From: an uncultured Caulobacterales bacterium | Lineage (GTDB): Bacteria > Pseudomonadota > Alphaproteobacteria > Caulobacterales > Caulobacteraceae | Reading direction: 5' to 3' | DNA length: 64,000 bases | Assembly: GCA_903884425.1 (NCBI GenBank) | Contig: CAISEP010000003.1 | Location: 62,001-126,000, forward strand | Shown here: positions 45,513-54,196 of the stretch, in pieces | Position numbering within the stretch: the first letter of the stretch is position 1 | How the letters are laid out: every line of letters starts with the position of its first letter | Translations under genes and position numbers: made by a program | The notes under the pieces: generated by a model | The model's database searches: none | What the model saw: the letters and a program-made list of their open reading frames with translations, nothing else | Told to the model about the DNA's origin: nothing

Positions 45513-46303
45513 CTGGCGGGGGCCTTCGCCTCGACCAGCTGGACGAAGTGGTAGCCGCGGTTCTCCAGTGCCAGGAGCAGCCGGTCTAGCACCGCGATCA
45601 TCTCCGGATTGTAGTCGTGCAGCAGCAGGATGCCGCCGCGCCGGGCGTCGGTGCGCAGGATGGCCCGGGCCAGGATGTCCTCAGACCCCAGGTCGGACCA
45701 GTCGTCGGCATCCAGGTCGGCGGAGACGGCCGCATAGCCCTGTTCGGCCAGCCAGGCGTCCAGTTCCGGGCTGTGGATCAGGCTGGGAAAGCGGAAGAAG
45801 TGCTGCAGCCGTCCCTGATCCTGGGCCGATGCCGGAGCGAGGGCGGCGCGGATCTCCGCGAAGCTGTCGGTGACCTCCCTGCGGGCGAGTTCTGCGGGCA
45901 GGGCGGGCAGGCTGTCCGGATGGGTCTGGCTGTGGGCCCCAAGGGTGTGACCGGCGGCGGCAATGGCGCGGACCGTGTCCGGGTCGTCGTGAACCTCCTG
46001 GCCGACCAGGAAGAAGGTGGCGCGGACGCAGTGCCGTTCGAGGATCTCGAGCACCTGGCGGGTGTGCTCCCCGTCGGGACCGTCGTCGAAGGTCAGGGCG
46101 ACCTCCCGGTCCGCCAGGGGGGCCGTGGCGGGATAGCTGATCGTCCCGATCCGCGTGCCGCCGGCGGTCTGCACCGGCACCTGCCGGGGCGCGGCCGCCA
46201 GAAGGGGGTTTCCCTGGCACGTCGCCGCGGCAGCCGGTGCGGTTGCCAGCATCATCGCCCCGATCCAAGCCAGCACGGCCCACCCACTCCCGACAGAACT
46301 CAT
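45509..46303 (-). CDS. Polysaccharide deacetylase family protein, exported
   Basis: The 264-residue protein has a signal peptide (cleavage after ATAPAAA near residue 27) and the NodB/CE4 deacetylase motifs: 'ALTFDDGPDGEH' with Asp pair (TFDDGP, 71-76), metal His124 and His128 in 'GAHSQTHPDS', and 'LLLHDYN' near the end with the late His. The catalytic set is complete. It would act on cell-wall or exopolysaccharide N-acetyl groups. A 19-bp tandem repeat lies 40 bases upstream (46343-46380). Confidence 0.87.
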   Translation of the reverse strand: MSSVGSGWAVLAWIGAMMLATAPAAAATCQGNPLLAAAPRQVPVQTAGGTRIGTISYPATAPLADREVALTFDDGPDGEHTRQVLEILERHCVRATFFLVGQEVHDDPDTVRAIAAAGHTLGAHSQTHPDSLPALPAELARREVTDSFAEIRAALAPASAQDQGRLQHFFRFPSLIHSPELDAWLAEQGYAAVSADLDADDWSDLGSEDILARAILRTDARRGGILLLHDYNPEMIAVLDRLLLALENRGYHFVQLVEAKAPAS

Positions 46304-46342
46304 CCGCCATGGTCGCGAGTCACGGCGCGGCGTCAATCGGTC

Positions 46343-46380
46343 GTCGGACGATTTCAGCAGGGTCGGACGATTTCGGCAGG
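46343..46380. repeat. 19-bp tandem repeat
   Basis: GTCGGACGATTTCAGCAGG (46343-46361) is immediately repeated with one change (A to G) at 46362-46380. It lies in the 101-base gap between the ccrM stop and the deacetylase start. Two adjacent 19-bp copies point to a recent tandem duplication or a paired binding site. Confidence 0.65.
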
Positions 46381-46404
46381 ACCTGCGGGGCGGACCCCTA
46401 GGTT

Positions 46405-47573
<1,169 letters not shown>

Positions 47574-47590
47574 AGACGGACGGCTCCTGC

Positions 47591-49081
47591 ATGACCCAAT
47601 CCGACATCTCCCCTGTGGATAGCCCGTCCGCCTTCGATCCGCAGGACTGGGAGGCGTTCCGTGTCCTGGGGCGGCGGATGGTCGACGATCTGGTGGACCA
47701 GCTGCAGGGTCTGGCGGACGGACCGGTGTGGCAGCCCATGCCGGACGCGGTCCGGGCCGCCTTCCGCGCGCCGTCGCTGGCCGCCCCGGTGCCGGTGGAG
47801 CAGGTCTATGCGGACTATCTTGAGACCGTGGTGCCCTTTGCCGGGGGCAATCGCCATCCAGGCTTCATGGGCTGGGTGCAGGGGGGCGGCGCGCCGGTGG
47901 GGGCACTGGCGGAGATGCTGGCCGCCGGGCTGAACATGAACTGCGGCGGGCGCGACCATGTGGGCATCGCCCTGGAGGAGCAGATCGGCCTGTGGGTCCG
48001 GGGCTGGTTCGGCTTTCCCGAGGGCGCGAAGGGGCTGTTCGTCACCGGGGCCTCCATGGCCAATTTCGTGGCCTGTCTGGCGGCAAGGTCCCGGGCGCTG
48101 GGGGCGGAGGTTCGGGCGCATGGACTGGGCGAGGCCCGGTTGACGGCCTATGCGGCGGACGGGGCCCATGCCTGCGTCGTCCGGGCCATGGAGATGGCGG
48201 GGCTCGGGCGGGACGCTCTCAGGCGGGTTCCGCTGAACGCGGATTTCCAGATGGATATCAAGGCCCTGGAGGCCCGTATTGAGACGGATGTCGAGGCCGG
48301 CTTCCGCCCCTTCCTGATCACGGCGACGGCGGGGTCGGTGGATGTGGGGGCCTTCGACGATCTGGAGGCCCTGGCCGATCTGGCCGCCCGGTACGGCATC
48401 TGGCTGCACGTGGACGGGGCCTTCGGGGCGCTGGGCGTGCATTCAGCGCGGGTGCGGCCGAAGCTGGCGGGGCTTCACCGGGTCCAGTCGGTGGCCTTCG
48501 ATTTTCACAAGTGGGGGCAGGTGCCCTATGACGCCGGGTTCGTGATGGTTGCCGACGGCGCGGACCTGACGGAGGTGTTTGCCTCCCCCGCCGCCTACCT
48601 GTCCCGGGAGCCGGAGGGGCTGGCCGCCGGGGACTTCTGGCCCACCGATTACGGCCCGGACCTGTCCCGGGGCTGCCGGGCGCTGAAGACCTGGTTCATC
48701 CTGAGGAGCAGCGGGGTCGAGGCCATCGGGGCGGCCATCGACCGGGGGCTCGACCTGGCCGATCTCCTGCGCCGACGCATCGCCGAGGTGCCGGAGCTGG
48801 AGCAGCTGGGACCATCGGACCTGAACATCGTCTGTTTCCGCTGGCGGGGGATGCCGGGTGGCGGGGGCGACACCACGGCGCTTCTGGACGAGCAGAACCG
48901 CCGGATCGCGCGGCACCTGCAGCTCAAGGGGCGGGTCGCGCCCTCCCTGACGCGAATTGACGGCAAGGTGGCCCTGCGGGCGGCCTTGTTTAACCCCCGG
49001 GCAACCGTTTCGGACATCAATGCGCTGGTGGATGGCGTCCGCTTCGAGGGGGCCGCACTGGCCGGAAAGGCAAACCCATGA
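47591..49081 (+). CDS. PLP-dependent (group II) amino acid decarboxylase
   Basis: The 496-residue protein has the group II decarboxylase layout: an N-terminal helical segment 'LGRRMVDDLVDQLQGLADGP' (residues 21-40), 'GNRHPGFMGWVQGGGAPVGA', substrate-loop 'NCGGRDHVGIALEEQIG', and the cofactor lysine K307 in 'FDFHKWGQ' with 'WLHVDGAFGALG' upstream as the PLP-binding Asp. It is of the aromatic-amino-acid/glutamate decarboxylase superfamily; the substrate is unclear. ATG 47591 fits the family start. The stop overlaps the next gene by four bases (ATGA at 49078), so it forms a tight pair with the ATP-grasp-like gene. Confidence 0.9.
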   Translation: MTQSDISPVDSPSAFDPQDWEAFRVLGRRMVDDLVDQLQGLADGPVWQPMPDAVRAAFRAPSLAAPVPVEQVYADYLETVVPFAGGNRHPGFMGWVQGGGAPVGALAEMLAAGLNMNCGGRDHVGIALEEQIGLWVRGWFGFPEGAKGLFVTGASMANFVACLAARSRALGAEVRAHGLGEARLTAYAADGAHACVVRAMEMAGLGRDALRRVPLNADFQMDIKALEARIETDVEAGFRPFLITATAGSVDVGAFDDLEALADLAARYGIWLHVDGAFGALGVHSARVRPKLAGLHRVQSVAFDFHKWGQVPYDAGFVMVADGADLTEVFASPAAYLSREPEGLAAGDFWPTDYGPDLSRGCRALKTWFILRSSGVEAIGAAIDRGLDLADLLRRRIAEVPELEQLGPSDLNIVCFRWRGMPGGGGDTTALLDEQNRRIARHLQLKGRVAPSLTRIDGKVALRAALFNPRATVSDINALVDGVRFEGAALAGKANP

Positions 49082-50313
49082 CAGGTCCCGTCGCAGGCGA
49101 CGCCGCAGAAGCCGATGCCGGTGCCCCCCGGGAGGTGATCGGCCTGGCCGCCCTGACCCACGGGGCCTATGCCGGGATGGACCTGCAACCCATCTGGGCG
49201 GGGCTGCTCGCCCGGGTGCGGCAGGATCCCTATGACGCGGCGGCCCTGATGGACATGGGCGTCCTGCTGCAGCTGACCGGCGACAAGGCCCAGGGGCTCG
49301 ACGCCCAGCGCCACGCCCTGGCCCTGCACAAGGTCTATGTCCGTCCTGGTGCGCCGGGGGGGCTGCGGCTGCTGGCCTTCGTCACGCCGGGCGACTTCAT
49401 GGCCAATACGCCCCTGGACTTCCTGCTGGAGGGGACGTCCACCCATCTGATCCAATTCTATGTGGGAGAGGGGGAGCCGCTGCCGCCGGTGCCGGAGCAC
49501 GATCTCGCCTTCGTCGCCGTGGGGGAGTCCGACGAGACCCGCGCGGTGCTGCGCAGTCTCAAGCCGATGCTGAAGGTGTGGCCCCGTCCGGTGCTGAACG
49601 CCGATGTCGAGGCGACCGCCTGCCTAGGTCGCGACGCTGTCGCGGCCCTGTTCGCGGGCTCGGACAAGGTGCTGGCCCCGCCCACCGTCCGAGTGGACCG
49701 GGACGCCGTGGTGGGGTTTGCGGCCGGCGGGACCGGCGACCTTCTGGGGCAGGCCGGTCTCAACTTTCCCCTGATCATCCGGCCCGTGGGCTCCCATGCC
49801 GGGCAGGACCTGTCCCTGACCCCCGATGCAGCCGCCCTGACGGACTATCTGAAGACGTCCAATGCCCTCGAATATTTCGTGGCTCCGTTCGTCGACTATG
49901 CCAGCGCCGACGGCCTCTATCGCAAGTACCGGATCGCCCTGATCGCGGGCGTGCCCTACATCAGCCACCTGGCTATCTCCGAGCACTGGATGGTCCACTA
50001 CCTGAATTCCGGCATGGCCGAGAGCGCCCACAAGCGGGAGCAGGAGGCCCTGGCCATGGCCACCTTCGACGAGGACTTCGCCGTCCGTCACAAGGCGGCG
50101 CTGGCCGAGCTGTGCCAGCGCATCCCCCTGGACTATTTCGCCATCGACGCCGCCGAAACCGCCGACGGGCGTCTGCTGCTGTTCGAGGCGGACGTGGCCA
50201 TGATCGTCCACTCCATGGATGAGCCGGAGCTCTTTCCCTACAAGGGCCCGGCCATGAAGAAGCTGTTCGCGGCCTTCCACGACCTGCTGATCCGGACCGC
50301 CGCCCGGTCCTGA
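49078..50313 (+). CDS. ATP-grasp-like protein, unknown function
   Basis: The 411-residue protein starts with a TPR-like helical segment (about residues 18-80: 'LLARVRQDPYDAAALMDMGV' and 'LLQLTGDKAQGLDAQRHALA'), then a Rossmann-like part with 'LLAFVTPGDFMANTPLDF', and a C-terminal ATP-grasp-like region: 'NFPLIIRPVGSHAGQDLSL' (about 232-250), 'LYRKYRIALIAGVPYISHLA' and 'GRLLLFEADVAMIVHSMD' (Glu-Asp metal site). It resembles RimK/glutathione synthetase-type ligases, but I cannot name the reaction. It overlaps the decarboxylase gene by four bases, so the product of one probably feeds the other. Confidence 0.7.
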   Translation: MTGPVAGDAAEADAGAPREVIGLAALTHGAYAGMDLQPIWAGLLARVRQDPYDAAALMDMGVLLQLTGDKAQGLDAQRHALALHKVYVRPGAPGGLRLLAFVTPGDFMANTPLDFLLEGTSTHLIQFYVGEGEPLPPVPEHDLAFVAVGESDETRAVLRSLKPMLKVWPRPVLNADVEATACLGRDAVAALFAGSDKVLAPPTVRVDRDAVVGFAAGGTGDLLGQAGLNFPLIIRPVGSHAGQDLSLTPDAAALTDYLKTSNALEYFVAPFVDYASADGLYRKYRIALIAGVPYISHLAISEHWMVHYLNSGMAESAHKREQEALAMATFDEDFAVRHKAALAELCQRIPLDYFAIDAAETADGRLLLFEADVAMIVHSMDEPELFPYKGPAMKKLFAAFHDLLIRTAARS

Positions 50314-50422
50314 GGGCCGGCGCATCCCCCGACCGCTGCCTCCCACCGACCGACCGATCCCCCCTGGCCGCGCCGCGGGCAGGGGACGCCATCCCGTGTC
50401 CGAGCGGTCCTTCGCCTCGAAT

Positions 50423-50437
50423 GTTCCATGTATGTTC
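50423..50437. promoter_or_regulatory. LexA-type box (GTTC-N7-GTTC)
   Basis: GTTC (50423-50426), seven bases CATGTAT, and GTTC (50434-50437) match the direct-repeat LexA site of Caulobacter and other alphaproteobacteria exactly. It lies about 155 bases before mraZ and 110 after the ATP-grasp gene. No SOS gene is annotated next to it; a tiny frame across it is not convincing. Confidence 0.65.
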
Positions 50438-50483
50438 TGTGAGTTGTTTCGCCGAACAAGTCACAGCCCGTAACTTGACTGTG

Positions 50484-50505
50484 TAGAGCCCATTTTCGGG
50501 GCTTT
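50484..50505 (+). other. Small hairpin in the mraZ upstream region
   Basis: AGAGCCC and GGGCTTT pair over seven bases (one G-U) around an ATTTTCG loop at about 50485-50505. It has no following T run, so it is at best a weak attenuator or terminator for a transcript starting near the LexA-type box. Confidence 0.25.
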
Positions 50506-50516
50506 GGTGTCATTGT

Positions 50517-50542
50517 ATCCCAGTTAATCCCATGCTAACCCA
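50517..50542. promoter_or_regulatory. Three MraZ boxes with overlapping CtrA-like site before mraZ
   Basis: ATCCCA (50517-50522), ATCCCA (50527-50532) and AACCCA (50537-50542) repeat every 10 bases; on the reverse strand they read TGGGAT, TGGGAT, TGGGTT, which is the MraZ-binding TGGGDN repeat with 10-base spacing known from E. coli and others. The same bases include TTAA-N7-CTAACC (50524-50540), a CtrA-like site with one mismatch. The set is 52 bases before the mraZ start, as expected for autoregulation. Confidence 0.75.
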
Positions 50543-50593
50543 TTTCTCAGGTGGCGCGCTGGGCTGGCTGCGCCCGAATGGGGACGGACAAGG

Positions 50594-51064
50594 GTGTTTC
50601 TCTCGACCTTCGAGAAGCCTCTGGACCAGAAGCGGCGCATCGTGGTGCCGGCGGATTTCCGCGCTCTGGCCGCCGGGCCGTTCGAAGGCGTGTTCTGCTT
50701 TCCCGCCATCGAGGCGGACTGCCTGGAGGGGGGCGGGGTCGCCCTGTTCAACCAGTACCAGTCCCTGATCGGCGAGCTGTCCTTCGGCGACCCCCTGCGC
50801 AGCGCCCTGGAGACGGTGGTGCTCGGCGGCATGCACAAGCTGTCCTTCGATACGGCCGGACGCATCACCCTGCCGGAGGAGTTGTGCGAGGCCTTCGGCC
50901 TGACGGACAAGGTGGTCCTGGTGGGGCTGGGCGACCGGTTCCAGGTCTGGGCGCCGGACGCCTTTGCCGCCCATCGCGACGCGGCCCGCAAGGCAGCGCG
51001 GGAGGGGCTGGCGGCGCTTCGGGAGGCCCAGCGCCTCGGCCGCCCGGCGGGAGGGGCCGCATGA
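50594..51064 (+). CDS. mraZ: Transcriptional regulator MraZ
   Basis: The 156-residue protein has two SpoVT-AbrB-type domains: '[20 protein letters not shown]' at the start, and '[20 protein letters not shown]' around residues 79-98. MraZ binds the TGGGDN repeats before its own gene and represses the division/cell-wall cluster. The start is a GTG at 50594; there is no upstream ATG that fits. The stop overlaps the rsmH start (ATGA at 51061). First gene of mraZ-rsmH-ftsL-ftsI-murEF-mraY-murD. Confidence 0.94.
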   Translation: MFLSTFEKPLDQKRRIVVPADFRALAAGPFEGVFCFPAIEADCLEGGGVALFNQYQSLIGELSFGDPLRSALETVVLGGMHKLSFDTAGRITLPEELCEAFGLTDKVVLVGLGDRFQVWAPDAFAAHRDAARKAAREGLAALREAQRLGRPAGGAA

Positions 51065-52014
51065 CCGCCCAACCCCATCTGCCCGTCCTGCTTCACGAGG
51101 TCTGCGAGGCCCTGGCACCAGGGCCGGGCCTGCGGATCATCGATGCGACCTTCGGTGCCGGCGGCTACAGCCGGGCCCTGCTGGACGCCGGGGCGCAGGT
51201 GCTGGCCCTGGATCGCGACCCTACGGCCCGCCGGTTCGCCGCCCCCCTCGAGGCCGCCTTTGCCGACCGGTTCCGGCTGGTGGAGTCCCGCTTCTCCGAG
51301 CTGGAAGGGGCGCTGGAGACCGCCGGATGGACCGGCTGCGACGCCATCGTCTTCGACATCGGCGTGTCCTCCATGCAGCTGGACGAGGCCGACCGCGGCT
51401 TTTCCTTCATGCGCGACGGCCCCCTGGACATGCGCATGGGCGGGGAGGGGCCGACGGCCGCCGACCTCGTCAACACCACCGAACCGGCGGAGCTCGCCCG
51501 GCTGTTCTGGGTCTACGGGGAGGAGCGGGCGTCCCGCCGCATCACCCAGTTCCTGGTCCGCCGCCGGGCGGCCGCGCCCTTCACCCGCACCCTGGAGCTG
51601 GCCGAGGAGATCGAGCGGGCCGTGGGCGGTCGCAAGGGCGCACCGACCCACCCCGCGACCCGGGTCTTCCAGGCCCTGCGGATCGCCGTCAATGACGAGC
51701 TAGGCGAGCTGGAGGCCGGTCTGGCCGCGGCGGAGCGGGTGCTGCCCGCGGGCGGTCGCCTGGCCGTGGTCACCTTCCATTCCCTGGAGGACCGCATCGT
51801 GAAGGCGTTCCTCACCGAGCGGGCCGGGCGTACGCCTGCCGGGTCCCGCCACCTGCCGCAGGCCCCCCGCGGGGCGGCGCCGAGCTTCGAGCTTCTGTTC
51901 AACGGTCACCGCGGTCCGGGCGCCGCGGAGCTGGCCGACAACCCGAGGGCCCGGTCCGCAAAGCTGCGCGCCGCGATCCGCACCGCCGCGCCGGTCTGGA
52001 GGAGGGCTGCATGA
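51061..52014 (+). CDS. rsmH: 16S rRNA (cytosine-1402-N4)-methyltransferase RsmH
   Basis: The 317-residue protein has '[13 protein letters not shown]' at the start, SAM motif '[19 protein letters not shown]' (residues 25-43), '[20 protein letters not shown]' and the C-terminal '[13 protein letters not shown]'. It N4-methylates C1402 in the ribosomal decoding site. Formerly called MraW. ATG 51061 overlaps the mraZ stop by four bases; the in-frame upstream extension to 50551 is the shadow of mraZ. Its stop overlaps ftsL by four bases. Confidence 0.97.
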   Translation: MTAQPHLPVLLHEVCEALAPGPGLRIIDATFGAGGYSRALLDAGAQVLALDRDPTARRFAAPLEAAFADRFRLVESRFSELEGALETAGWTGCDAIVFDIGVSSMQLDEADRGFSFMRDGPLDMRMGGEGPTAADLVNTTEPAELARLFWVYGEERASRRITQFLVRRRAAAPFTRTLELAEEIERAVGGRKGAPTHPATRVFQALRIAVNDELGELEAGLAAAERVLPAGGRLAVVTFHSLEDRIVKAFLTERAGRTPAGSRHLPQAPRGAAPSFELLFNGHRGPGAAELADNPRARSAKLRAAIRTAAPVWRRAA

Positions 52015-52424
52015 GCGCTTCGATCCTTCGTCTCCTGACGGTCCGTGTCCGCGGGGTCAGTCTGTTCGAGACACTGGCCTTTGCCTGCCTCGTGGCCCTG
52101 ATGCTGGCGGTCTACCTGTTCAAGGCCGGGGCCGGGCAGGAGAGCGCCCGGATCAACGAGCTGAACCGGGACATCCTGGCGGAGCAGCGCGATGTCCGCC
52201 GCCTGCAGGAGGAGCTGAGCCGACTGGAGCAGCCCGCCCGCATCGAACAGCTGTCCGATCACATGCTGGGCCTGAAGCCGGTGACCGTGAAGCAGGAGCT
52301 GCAGGTGGCCGACCTGCACGCCATTGCCCGGCGCGCGGCACCGGCCGTCCCGGCCCCGGCTGTGCCCGTTCCGGCGGCGGCCAGTGCCGCGCCCGCGACC
52401 TCGCCCGTGACGGGAGCCCACTGA
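52011..52424 (+). CDS. ftsL: Cell division protein FtsL
   Basis: The 137-residue protein has a short cytoplasmic start, one transmembrane helix at about residues 20-38 ('[18 protein letters not shown]'), then a periplasmic leucine-zipper-like coiled coil '[20 protein letters not shown]' (residues 51-70) and an Ala/Pro-rich tail. This is the FtsL/septation protein layout; FtsL recruits FtsB, FtsQ and FtsWI to the septum. Position between rsmH and ftsI fixes its identity. The Pro/Ala tail (from about residue 108) is longer than in E. coli. Confidence 0.9.
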   Translation: MSASILRLLTVRVRGVSLFETLAFACLVALMLAVYLFKAGAGQESARINELNRDILAEQRDVRRLQEELSRLEQPARIEQLSDHMLGLKPVTVKQELQVADLHAIARRAAPAVPAPAVPVPAAASAAPATSPVTGAH

Positions 52425-54196
52425 TGCAGCGCCCCCACGATGACCTCTATCGCGCCCCGCCGAACCTGTTCCGCGCGTGGCGTCTGGTGATCGAATTCCT
52501 CTGGCGGATCGAGCACGCCTTCGAGCGCAGCCGAACCCGCAACCGGCCGGTGGACGACACCCGGGTCCGGATCTTCGGCGTCCTGGTCATCTTCAGCATG
52601 CTGTTCCTGTTCCTCGCTGTGAAGGCGGGTGCGGTGGCCCTGCTGAACCATGTGGAGGTGGGGGTCGAGGGGCCCACGCCCTCCATCCACCGGGCCGACC
52701 TGGTGGATCGCAACGGCGAGATCCTGGCCCTCGATGTGCCGCACTACGGGGTCTATCTCGATGGCCGGGAGGTGTGGAGCGCCAAGGAAACCCAGACCAG
52801 TCTCGTGACCGTGCTGCCGCATGTCCCCGTGGCCAAGATCGACGAGGCCGTGTCCGGAAAGCGCATCGTGCTCCTGCAGAGCGGTTTGACGGCCGAGGAG
52901 CGGGACCAGGTGCATGACCTGGGACTGCCCGGCGTCAGCTTCCAGGAGGAGCCCCGCCGCGCCTATCCGCTGGATCACCAGGCCTCCCACCTGATCGGGT
53001 TCGCCGATCCCTCCGGCAAGGGCCTGTCCGGCGCGGAGAAGGCGCTGGATGCCGACATCCACGGGGCCGCCGCCGCGGGCGGGCACATTGCCCTGTCCAT
53101 GGACCTGCGCATCCAGGGGGCCCTGGAGGCCGAGCTGAAGCGGGCCGTGGAGCTCTATGGCGCCCAGAACGCCATCGGCGTGGTCACCAACGTCCAGACG
53201 GGGGAGGTGCTGGCGCTGGCCAACCTGCCGGACTTCGACCCCAACCATCCCGGCGACGGCGACCCGCTGACCAAGATCAACCGGGCCGGGGCCTATCGCT
53301 ACGAGATGGGCTCCACCTTCAAGATGTTCACCTTCGCCATGGCCCTGAACGAGCATGTGGCGCGGCTGGACACGGTGCTGGACACGATCCATCCCCTGCA
53401 GCTGGGCTCGCGGACCATCCATGACAGCCATGCCGCCGGCAAGAACCTGACCATGGAGGAGGTGTTCCTCGAAAGCTCCAACATCGGCACGGCGCGGCTG
53501 GCGCGGATGGCGGGGATCGAGAAGCTGCACAGCTATCTGCAGAACTTCGGCGTGCTGGACCGGGCGAAGATCGAGCTGGCGGAGTCGGTGAAGCCCCTCG
53601 CCCCCGCGGAGTGGAACGAGGATTCCGGCGTCTCGGTCTCCTTCGGCCACAACATCGCCGTCACGCCCCTGGCGGTGGCCCAGGGCGTGGGCGGCCTGAT
53701 GAACGGGGGCCACCTGCTGCCCCTCACCATCCGCCGTCGCGAAGCGACCGGGGCCGCCACCGGGCCGCAGGTGATCTCGCCCCAGACCTCCCAGGTGCTG
53801 CTGCAGCTGATGCGCAAGAACGTCACCGATGGCACCGGCCGCAATGCCGAGAAGGAAGCGCCGGGCTATCGCATGGGCGGCAAGACCGGCACGGCGGAGA
53901 AGGTGATCAACGGCCAGTATGCCCGCAAGCGGCTGTTCACCTCCTTTGCCGCGGTGTTCCCCACGGACGGTCCGCTGGATGCGCCGCGCTATCTGGTGCT
54001 GGTGCTGCTGGACGAGCCCAAGGCGACGGCGGCCAGCTCCGGCAACGCCCAGGCCGCCTGGAATGCCGGTCCGACCGCGGGTCGGGTGGTGAACCGCATC
54101 GCGCCCATGCTCAATGTGAAGCGTGACCTGACCCAGGTGGCCGCGCGCCCCATTGACAAGCCCCTCGTGGAAGATGTCAGCACGGATGCGCAATGA
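52424..54196 (+). CDS. ftsI: Septal peptidoglycan transpeptidase FtsI (PBP3)
   Basis: The 590-residue protein has one transmembrane helix near residues 50-68, a pedestal domain, and a penicillin-binding transpeptidase domain with Ser297 in 'GSTFK' (SxxK, 297-300), 'SSN' at 351-353 and 'KTGT' from K487. All three catalytic motifs are intact. It makes crosslinks at the division site with FtsW; ftsW is not in the window. The ATG at 52424 overlaps the ftsL stop by one base and its end overlaps murE by four bases. Confidence 0.96.
   Translation: MQRPHDDLYRAPPNLFRAWRLVIEFLWRIEHAFERSRTRNRPVDDTRVRIFGVLVIFSMLFLFLAVKAGAVALLNHVEVGVEGPTPSIHRADLVDRNGEILALDVPHYGVYLDGREVWSAKETQTSLVTVLPHVPVAKIDEAVSGKRIVLLQSGLTAEERDQVHDLGLPGVSFQEEPRRAYPLDHQASHLIGFADPSGKGLSGAEKALDADIHGAAAAGGHIALSMDLRIQGALEAELKRAVELYGAQNAIGVVTNVQTGEVLALANLPDFDPNHPGDGDPLTKINRAGAYRYEMGSTFKMFTFAMALNEHVARLDTVLDTIHPLQLGSRTIHDSHAAGKNLTMEEVFLESSNIGTARLARMAGIEKLHSYLQNFGVLDRAKIELAESVKPLAPAEWNEDSGVSVSFGHNIAVTPLAVAQGVGGLMNGGHLLPLTIRRREATGAATGPQVISPQTSQVLLQLMRKNVTDGTGRNAEKEAPGYRMGGKTGTAEKVINGQYARKRLFTSFAAVFPTDGPLDAPRYLVLVLLDEPKATAASSGNAQAAWNAGPTAGRVVNRIAPMLNVKRDLTQVAARPIDKPLVEDVSTDAQ

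Noticed and set aside
50421-50486. 21-codon frame beginning inside the LexA-type box, considered as a small SOS peptide
   Set aside because: No ribosome site, start lies within the box itself, and the peptide has no membrane segment as known division inhibitors do.
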